From assembly GCF_013002705.1 (NCBI RefSeq), contig NZ_JABEND010000006.1:216373-280372 (forward strand): a stretch of DNA of 64,000 nt. Direction: 5' to 3'. The DNA comes from Nakamurella aerolata. GTDB taxonomy: Bacteria > Actinomycetota > Actinomycetes > Mycobacteriales > Nakamurellaceae. A program made the position numbers and the translations under genes. Below the pieces are notes generated by a model. The model was given only the letters and a program-made list of their open reading frames with translations, made no database searches and had not been told where the DNA came from. Within the stretch, counting starts at the first letter, position 1; each line of letters starts with the position of its first letter. Below are positions 58,893 to 64,000 of this stretch, piece after piece.

Positions 58893-59006
58893 GCGGTCGG
58901 CGCTGTGCTCGGTGGTCGATGCTGTGCTCGGTGGTTAGCGCTGTGCTCTGTGGTTAGCGCTGGGCCCGGTGGTCGGCGCTATGACCGGTGGTCGGCGCTA
59001 TGACCG
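58893..59006. repeat. 19-bp minisatellite between convergent genes
   Basis: Six contiguous 19-base copies based on GGTGGTCGGCGCTATGACC, the last two identical, plus a degenerate seventh on the left. Non-coding, located between the hypothetical gene and the convergent Hsp70-like gene. Confidence 0.9.
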
Positions 59007-59036
59007 CGCGCACGCGCGTGGGAATGCTGTTCTGGC

Positions 59037-61433
59037 TCAACACTTTTCGTTCTCGAGCGGCTCACCGGAGTCGATGGCCTGCTTGACGGTGGCGTCGCCG
59101 CCGAGGGAGTTGCGCTGCTCGCAGGCGCTGGCCTTGGAGCTGTACGGGCCGTAGTAGGCCGAATAGATTGGGTTGCCCTTGTAGTCGGGGCTGAAGCTGC
59201 TGCAGGTGGCGTCGGTGCGCAGATACTGGGCATCCGGGTAGTTGTTGAGGAAGCGCTGCACGTCTTCGGCGTACTTGCCGGGCACCACCGCCGAGCCGAC
59301 GAACACCACATACTGCCCGCTGCAGCCTGGGCTGCTGATCGGGACGCTGACCCCGAGATCGATACCGTTCTCCGCCTCCGCCGGCGGCGGGCCGTTCTCG
59401 GCGGGTGTGGGGTCGGCTTTTTCCGTTGTGGGATCAGGGGTTTGCTGCTGGGTGGTGGGCTCAGGCGTCGGCTCGTCCGGAGTTTGCCGGACGGTGGTGA
59501 CCTCGACCGTGGTGACCACTTCGGTGGTCGGCGGAGGCGGCGGGGTGGACCGCGTGGTGGTCGGCGTCGGCTTGGGCTTGGGCGTCGGCTTGGGGGCCGG
59601 CTTCGGCGCGGGATTGCTGCGTGACGACGACACGGTCGGCGCGCTCTTGACCGGCGCGCTGCGCTGCGTTGTCGAGGGCGGCGGCTGCGTTGACGGCTGA
59701 GGCTTGGAATTCTCCGAGCTGGACGGTCCGCTGGCATCCGGCCCTGGCAGCACCGGCGGTCGCTGACCGTTCGATCCGTTCTGGCTGGACGTGGTGGTGA
59801 CCGGGCCGGAAGCGTTGCTGGGCTTGTCGTTGGTACTGCTGGCCCAGAGCGCGCCCGCGGTGATCACGCCGGCGACCAGCAGCGCCGCGCCGCCGACGGC
59901 GAGTGCCATCTTGCCGCGGCGGCGTCCGGAACCGTCCTGGTGCGGCGGGCCGGAGCGGGACGCCCCGGCCGGGTGCGGGTAGGCGCCGAGCGCGCCGGCG
60001 GGGCCCGGCCCGCTGGGTGGGCCAGGCGGGCCGCCCTGCCCAGCTCCGCCCGGCCCAGATCCGCCGTGCCCGGATCCACCGTGCCCCGATCCACCGTGCC
60101 CCGGTCCGCCGGCGAAACCGGCGGCGCCCGCGGCCGGCCCGGCGGCGGGTTCCTGCCGGGTGCGCGGGTGGTCGTCGGCGTCCAACTCGGACCAGGCGCC
60201 GGCGGCCGGGCGGGCCGGCGGAACGAACATCGTGGTCTGGTCGGCCGCAGCGTCGGGGTCGGAGGACGGGCGTGCAGGGAAGGCACCGGCGGGTGGCGGC
60301 AGCGGCCCAGAGGGGACGGCCTGGGTGGGACCGTGATCGGTGCGGCGGGTGCCGCCGTCGGTGGGCGAGTCGGACGCGCCGAGCGCTACCACCGATTCCG
60401 GCTGGTCCAGCGCGGTGGGGGTGACCCCGAGTTGCTGCTGAATCGTCTTGGAAATCAACGGGATTCGCGACGATCCGCCGACAAGGTAGATCCCGGAGAG
60501 TTCGGCGGGGGTGAGCCCGGCGCGGCGGATGGTGGCGTCCAGCACCGCGACCGTGCGCTGGATGCCGGCCCGCACCAGACCCTCGAACTCCGGACGGGAG
60601 ATGTGCACGTCTTCGGCCGGCGGCGGCAGCGGGATGTCGGTTTGCGGGTAGCGCGACAGCGTCTCTTTGGACGCCCGCACATCTTCGGCGAAAGCGCGCG
60701 CGGCCCTCCGGGTGGCCGGATCGGTGGGGTGCAGCAGCCGGTCCCACGCCTCCGGATGCTGGCCCCTGGCGGTCCGCCCGGCAAAATCCTTCAACTGCTC
60801 GTCGAAATCGAGACCGCCCAGATCGGGGATGCCGTCTTCGGCGAGCACCGAAAGCTGTTGCGGCCCAGCGCCTCTCGAGCGCCCCACCACCGCGGCGTCG
60901 AAGGTGCCGGCACCCAGGTCGTAGATGGCGACCGCCCCGCCCGGTGCGATCTCCCGGCCGGGGCCGCGGGTGAACCTGGCTGCCGCTGCCACTGGTTCGA
61001 CGATCAGCGTGATCTGGGACAGCCCGGCCTGCCGCGCCGCCGCCAGCAGGGTGCTGCGCCGCGGGGTCGCCCACTGCGCAGGGTGGGTCAGCACCACCCG
61101 GTCGACGGGCACGCCGCCGGTCTGCCGTGTGGCCTCTTCGTTGACGGTGCGCAGCACCGCGGCGATCACGTCCACAACGGTGAGCAGGCTGTGGCCCAGC
61201 AGCAGGTCGCCGTCGTCGATGCGGCGCTTGGGGTTGGGTTCGAACCTGCTCGGATCGATCCGGGCACTGCGCAGCGCTTCACGGCCGACAATCAGGGTGC
61301 CGTCGTCGGCGAGGAATACTGCGGAGGGCAGCAGGCTGGAGCCGTCGAACTCCAGCGTGTACGGCGCGGCGTCGTCCCGCCGCAGCACGGCAACCGTGTT
61401 CGAGGTGCCGAAGTCGATCGACAGCACGATCAT
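59037..61433 (-). CDS. Membrane-anchored Hsp70-like protein with extracytoplasmic domain
   Basis: 798 residues. Residues 1-370 form an Hsp70/actin-type ATPase (DFGTSNT near the start, DLGAGTFDAAVVG, LVGGSSRIPLI). There is no normal substrate-binding domain; instead a Gly/Pro-rich linker with GHGGS repeats, a membrane helix (about 509-530), a Pro/Thr-rich wall-spanning stalk and a small Cys-containing outer domain (PGCSGQYVVFVGS; FLNNYPDAQYL; SSKASACEQRNSL) that looks like a sensor or peptidoglycan-binding SPOR-like module. GAGGG precedes ATG 61433. Likely couples cell-wall status to cytosolic ATPase state; function inferred. Confidence 0.85.
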   Translation of the reverse strand: MIVLSIDFGTSNTVAVLRRDDAAPYTLEFDGSSLLPSAVFLADDGTLIVGREALRSARIDPSRFEPNPKRRIDDGDLLLGHSLLTVVDVIAAVLRTVNEEATRQTGGVPVDRVVLTHPAQWATPRRSTLLAAARQAGLSQITLIVEPVAAAARFTRGPGREIAPGGAVAIYDLGAGTFDAAVVGRSRGAGPQQLSVLAEDGIPDLGGLDFDEQLKDFAGRTARGQHPEAWDRLLHPTDPATRRAARAFAEDVRASKETLSRYPQTDIPLPPPAEDVHISRPEFEGLVRAGIQRTVAVLDATIRRAGLTPAELSGIYLVGGSSRIPLISKTIQQQLGVTPTALDQPESVVALGASDSPTDGGTRRTDHGPTQAVPSGPLPPPAGAFPARPSSDPDAAADQTTMFVPPARPAAGAWSELDADDHPRTRQEPAAGPAAGAAGFAGGPGHGGSGHGGSGHGGSGPGGAGQGGPPGPPSGPGPAGALGAYPHPAGASRSGPPHQDGSGRRRGKMALAVGGAALLVAGVITAGALWASSTNDKPSNASGPVTTTSSQNGSNGQRPPVLPGPDASGPSSSENSKPQPSTQPPPSTTQRSAPVKSAPTVSSSRSNPAPKPAPKPTPKPKPTPTTTRSTPPPPPTTEVVTTVEVTTVRQTPDEPTPEPTTQQQTPDPTTEKADPTPAENGPPPAEAENGIDLGVSVPISSPGCSGQYVVFVGSAVVPGKYAEDVQRFLNNYPDAQYLRTDATCSSFSPDYKGNPIYSAYYGPYSSKASACEQRNSLGGDATVKQAIDSGEPLENEKC

Positions 61434-61886
61434 GTCAGCCCTCTCCCCCTTGCCTGCGACTTGCTTCGTGTCATTCCTGAGCCGGTGCCGGTCTTTCCTG
61501 AGCCGGTGCCGGCGTCTTACCTGCGACGGCACTTTCGGGCCCGCTCCCCCGGGGCCGGGCCCTGGCTGCAGCCTACTGCCGCCACACTGGGGGTGCGGAC
61601 CACTTTCCGGCCCGCGCGAGGGGTACGGGTAGGGCTGAACTACCCATGACTACCCATCGCTGTGGGGTGTTGCGCGGCGAGATGCTCGGCTCTGGGTGGG
61701 GCGGGGGTTGCCGTCCTCGGCGCTGAGCTGGTACGAGTGTCGGCGCAGGCAGTCCCTGGTGTGAGCACGACCTGGTGTGAGCGCGACAGCACCCGGACGA
61801 GCCGGTGGCGGTGGGGTGGCGCCGGCGGTGGCGCCCCGGCGTATCCCTGGCCAAGGGCGCGCAGCTGCCCTCCTACGCTGGCGAAG
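61434..61886. other. 453-bp divergent intergenic region
   Basis: Lies between the Hsp70-like and CutA genes. It holds a 21-base tandem repeat (CCTGAGCCGGTGCCGG core, two copies near 61479-61515), a CTGGTGTGAGC direct repeat near 61757-61785, and the CutA -10 box TACGCT (61874-61879). No convincing ORF. Confidence 0.5.
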
Positions 61887-62393
61887 ATGGACGACCGCGT
61901 TCACCCCAAGGGCACACCCGACGGCATCCGGGCACCCGGCAGCACACACTTTCCCAGCGACGTCGGGGCTTCCAAACCCGCGCCGCCGCCGCCGAACGCC
62001 ACCGAGCGCCCCATCGTCGCCAGGACGACCACCGCAACCGAAGACGCGGCGCGGGAGCAGGCGAGAGCAGCCGAGAGCCTCATCGTCGTCACCACGACCA
62101 CCGCAACCGAAGACGCGGCGCGGGAGCTGGCGAGCGCCATCGTCCAGCAGCGGTGGGCCGCGTGCGCGCAGGTCGTCGGGCCGATCACCAGCGTGTACCG
62201 CTGGGACGGCACGGTTCAGACCGACCAGGAGTGGAGGGTCGAGCTGAAGACCCGCGCGTCGCTGCTGCCGGCGATCGAGGCGCACCTGGCGCGCTGGCAC
62301 GACTACGACGTGCCGGAGCTGGTCGCGACACCCATCGTCGATGGCACCGCGGCGTACCTGCGGTGGATAGTCGACGAGACCGGCGTGCAATAG
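61887..62393 (+). CDS. cutA: CutA divalent-cation tolerance protein with duplicated N-terminal segment
   Basis: 168 residues, where CutA is usually about 110. The C-terminal 105 residues are a normal CutA1 fold (LIVVTTTTATEDAARELASA, QRWAACAQVVGPITSVYRW, EWRVELKTRASLL, YDVPELVATPI). In front lies an extra copy of the first strand and helix (IVARTTTATEDAAREQARA) from a 69-base tandem duplication, and before that a Pro/Asn-rich tail. TACGCT lies seven bases upstream of the ATG, so probably leaderless. It may still trimerise; effects of the extension are unknown. Confidence 0.88.
   Translation: MDDRVHPKGTPDGIRAPGSTHFPSDVGASKPAPPPPNATERPIVARTTTATEDAAREQARAAESLIVVTTTTATEDAARELASAIVQQRWAACAQVVGPITSVYRWDGTVQTDQEWRVELKTRASLLPAIEAHLARWHDYDVPELVATPIVDGTAAYLRWIVDETGVQ
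62012..62149 (+). repeat. 69-bp in-frame tandem duplication in cutA
   Basis: Copies at 62012-62080 and 62081-62149, with a 34-base core identical between them. They add 23 residues that repeat the first beta-strand and helix of CutA. Confidence 0.9.
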
Positions 62394-62651
62394 GCACGCA
62401 GCGCCGAGCTTGTGCGTGGCGCCAAGGTTGTGCGTGTCCCGAGGACTTGCGCGGCGGGCAGCCTGTGCGTGGCGCCGAGGACTTGCGCGGCGCCGAACAC
62501 TCTCAGTAGCTCACCAACGCACCACCCCCTTCGCCGACGGCGACCGCTTCGCCGAGACGGCCGGCCATGCAGCCGAACAGACCCTTGTCGAATCGGGTGG
62601 CGGCCCCGAAGTTCTTTGCCTGTCAAAGCAGCCGGACGCGCGTTCCTCCAC

Positions 62652-62837
62652 GACTCCTTGCGACTGCTGACCGACGCTCACCGTGCCTACACCCACTCCG
62701 ACGACGGAAGCAGGCGGCTGGCAAACCAAGCGTTCTACACGCGACTGGAGATCACAGAAGACGAGCAGCTACGCCCGTGCCTCGCGGAACCCTTCGCGAC
62801 GATCGTCGCCGAGGCGATCGGAGGCAAGGAAGCCAAA
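62652..62837 (+). pseudogene. C-terminal relic of a large serine recombinase
   Basis: An in-frame stretch reads LLTDAHRAYTHSDDGSRRLA, then NQAFYTRLEITEDEQLR and LAEPFATIVAEAIGG, the end of serine-integrase-type resolvases. No N-terminal catalytic domain and no stop follow before the tRNA region, so it is a remnant. Base composition is less GC-rich than around it. It sits just beyond the 3' end of tRNA-Ala, a common integration site. The 258 bases between cutA and this relic hold only GCGTGGCGCC-like direct repeats. Confidence 0.65.
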
Positions 62838-62875
62838 CGGGAACACTCCACATCTTCCGATGTCGCGTGTTCCCG
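62838..62875 (-). terminator. Terminator after tRNA-Ala
   Basis: CGGGAACAC/GTGTTCCCG arms with an inner ACAT/ATGT pair, 14 bases past the tRNA-Ala 3' end and followed on the minus strand by TTTGGCTT. It fits an intrinsic terminator for the tRNA transcript. Confidence 0.7.
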
Positions 62876-62889
62876 TAAGACACTTTGGG

Positions 62890-62962
62890 TGGAGCCGAGG
62901 GGGCTCGAACCCCTTACCTCCGCCTTGCAAAGGCGGCGCTCTACCAGGTGAGCTACGGCCCC
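62890..62962 (-). tRNA. tRNA-Ala (TGC)
   Basis: 73 bases fold into a full cloverleaf: acceptor GGGGCCG/CGGCTCC with one G-T pair, D-arm GCTC/GAGC, anticodon loop TTTGCAA (anticodon TGC), and T-arm with GGTTCGAGCC. Discriminator A; CCA is not encoded. Confidence 0.95.
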
Positions 62963-62984
62963 GAGCGCCTGTCGGCGCGGGATT

Positions 62985-63152
62985 TCAATTGGCTGCCGGT
63001 GCGGCTGGTGCCGCCGGCGGCGGGGTGGTGCGGCCGGTGGCCTCGTCCCACAGCTTGGCCTCCGCTTCGGCCTGCTTCTTGCGCTTGTCGGCGAGAACCT
63101 TGGCGCCGCCGGCGAGCGCGCCTCCCACGATCAACTTCTTGAACAGGCCCAT
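62985..63152 (-). CDS. DLW-39 family small protein
   Basis: 55 residues: MGLFKKLIVGGALAGG start, a basic KRKKQAEAEAKLWDEATG middle containing the DLW-like core (here KLW), and an Ala/Pro tail. DLW-39 proteins are short actinobacterial proteins encoded next to tRNA-Ile/tRNA-Ala near gyrA. GGAGGG lies six bases before ATG 63152. Function unknown; one N-terminal amphipathic or membrane helix. It lies between the two tRNAs on the same strand. Confidence 0.82.
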   Translation of the reverse strand: MGLFKKLIVGGALAGGAKVLADKRKKQAEAEAKLWDEATGRTTPPPAAPAAPAAN

Positions 63153-63183
63153 GGTCAACCCTCCGACGGTGCTGCGTTGGGAG

Positions 63184-63257
63184 TGGGCCTGGGAGGACTT
63201 GAACCTCCGACCTCTTCCTTATCAGGGAAGCGCTCTAACCGCCTGAGCTACAGGCCC
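63184..63257 (-). tRNA. tRNA-Ile (GAT)
   Basis: 74 bases with acceptor GGGCCTG/CAGGCCC, anticodon loop CTGATAA (anticodon GAT), and T-arm GGAGG/CCTCC with GGTTCAAGTC. Discriminator A, no encoded CCA. In actinobacteria this gene normally lies near gyrA and the origin. Confidence 0.95.
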
Positions 63258-63430
63258 GCAACAGCGAATCGCGGCGCTCAATGTCCCTGCTGGGCCATCG
63301 GCACCGCGTACACATACGGTACCGCACCCCGTGGAGCCGACCCAAATCAGTTACCCAGGCTCCGACCAGTCGCCGACGACGGGATCTCGACACGCCCGAT
63401 CGGCGCTGGTCACGCGGCGCGTTCACACCA

Positions 63431-63622
63431 CTGTGCACAGGTTATCCACACCCCCAGCCTGCGGTTTGTGCACAAGCTGTGGACAACCGCCATGGTCAGT
63501 GGACTAGTCATCAATGAGCAGAACCCCCACTTGTCCGAACATCATGTCACGGCTGTTCGGGCGGGACGGTCGATCCACAACCTGAAGCTGGCGCGTCACG
63601 GCCGGGTGACAACTGTGGACAA
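63431..63622. promoter_or_regulatory. Cluster of DnaA-box-like sequences
   Basis: Within 192 bases: CTGTGCACA (63431), TTATCCACA (63442), TTGTGCACA (63466), TGTGGACAA (63478) and TGTGGACAA (63614). Two are exact TTGTCCACA complements, one exact TTATCCACA, two one base off. It lies in the 443-base gap between tRNA-Ile and the lipoprotein gene, otherwise without ORFs. It could be part of an origin region or a DnaA-titration/regulatory site; dnaA and dnaN are not in view. Confidence 0.65.
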
Positions 63623-63700
63623 CTCGGTTCGCCCGGTTGACGATGAGGCACTCTGCTGTTGTCCTCATCGGACAGGTCGGACAGACGGACGGAAAGCCTC

Positions 63701-63880
63701 ATGACCTCGCTACCCAGCAAGGCACTTCGACGACGCCGCGCGGTCGCGGTCGCCGGAATCTGCGCCACCCTCACGCTGCTGGCCTCGGCCTGCACCAGCA
63801 ACTCAGGCGCCACCGGCACCACCGAGCGCTCGTACCCGCCAGTCAATCCCTCAGTCTTTGGCTCGTACGTCGGGCCGACT
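63701..63880 (+). pseudogene. Lipoprotein gene interrupted by an IS element
   Basis: ATG 63701 with GGAAAG five bases upstream. Basic start, hydrophobic core and lipobox LASAC, then a Ser/Thr/Gly linker. After about 60 codons (PSVFGSYVGP) the sequence changes into the IS element and the frame runs into nonsense. The rest of the gene, if it survives, would lie beyond the right edge of the window. Confidence 0.65.
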
Positions 63881-64000
63881 GAAGCGTCACGGGTTTGGTA
63901 CCGGTCGTGTTGTGTGGGCCGGCTCTGGTTGGAGCACGGTCAGTAGTCGATCGTAGTGGGCTTGTTCGTACTCGGCGGGTGGCTGGTAGTGCAGCCGGCT
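63880..64000 (-). mobile_element. 3' end of an IS3-type insertion sequence
   Basis: On the minus strand a frame entering from the right edge reads SRLHYQPPAEYEQAHYDRLL and stops at 63887-63889, the C-terminal signature of IS3-family OrfB (rve integrase) transposases. The element probably ends at TGAAGCGTCAC (63880). Only 121 bases are in the window. Confidence 0.75.
63887..64000 (-). CDS. IS3-family transposase OrfB, C-terminal 37 residues
   Basis: Partial coding region of the integrase-type transposase, with only the RLHYQPPAEYE motif and a Thr/Pro-rich tail (HTTRPVPNP) visible. The DDE catalytic residues would lie beyond the window edge. Confidence 0.75.
   Translation of the reverse strand, partial: SRLHYQPPAEYEQAHYDRLLTVLQPEPAHTTRPVPNP

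Noticed and set aside
58893..59006. CRISPR array
   Set aside because: Repeats are contiguous with no spacers and no cas genes are present; it is a minisatellite.

Overview
The window is high-GC DNA with dense genes on both strands, short gaps and frequent 4-base ATGA/GTGA overlaps. It comes from an actinobacterium. Supporting markers are CopD-CtaG fusion proteins, a DLW-39 small protein beside tRNA-Ile and tRNA-Ala, a membrane-anchored Hsp70, GAF activators without a sigma-54 domain, and many genes whose start codon sits 6-8 bases after a TANNNT -10 box (leaderless transcripts). The genus cannot be fixed from sequence alone.

Layout. 1-3.1 kb: end of a STAS-like gene, a GGDEF-EAL c-di-GMP enzyme and a MOSC protein. 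3.4-13.8 kb: a metal locus made of two CopD-CtaG fusion genes that flank, in convergent and divergent orientation, a four-gene operon (FecB-like lipoprotein, FecCD permease, ATPase, Cu(I) P1B-ATPase) with every junction overlapping by 4 bases. 13.9-21.3 kb: housekeeping genes (YciO/Sua5, zinc-ribbon protein, exported PheC-like lipoprotein, methionine aminopeptidase with a divergent XRE regulator and twin operators, DEAD-box helicase, aldo/keto reductase, lipoate ligase). 21.4-23.7 kb: a scar where a GH31 glycosidase and a sugar-binding protein have both lost their 5' halves. 23.8-33.3 kb: small regulator/enzyme units (SDR, XRE, TetR with SRPBCC, DUF1015, NmrA-like with Rrf2, and DUF779/aldehyde dehydrogenase with a GAF activator). 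33.5-39.3 kb: a 1443-residue secreted GH76-GH172 glycosidase facing a Tat-exported sialidase-fold protein. 39.3-43.5 kb: a two-component system divergent from an HrtBA-like ABC exporter. 43.6-52.4 kb: a duplicated beta-propeller lipoprotein, a polysaccharide synthase with a small membrane partner, and a VWA/AAA+ pair. 52.5-58.8 kb: an HTH-nucleotidyltransferase with a decayed partner, a GH78 rhamnosidase, pirin and small proteins. 59.0-64.0 kb: membrane Hsp70, CutA, a serine-recombinase relic, tRNA-Ala, DLW-39, tRNA-Ile, a DnaA-box cluster, and a lipoprotein cut by an IS3-type element that runs off the right edge.

Themes. The metal locus looks like one functional unit for copper handling and cytochrome oxidase metallation; pairing a siderophore-type importer with a copper ATPase is its least expected part. 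The secreted GH76-GH172 fusion suggests attack on lipoarabinomannan-type polymers. Short tandem duplications, many with a 15-base period, are scattered through gene tails, linkers and spacers. Three genes carry single-base C/G-run indels, which are either sequence errors or decay. I found no CRISPR array, rRNA or complete prophage.
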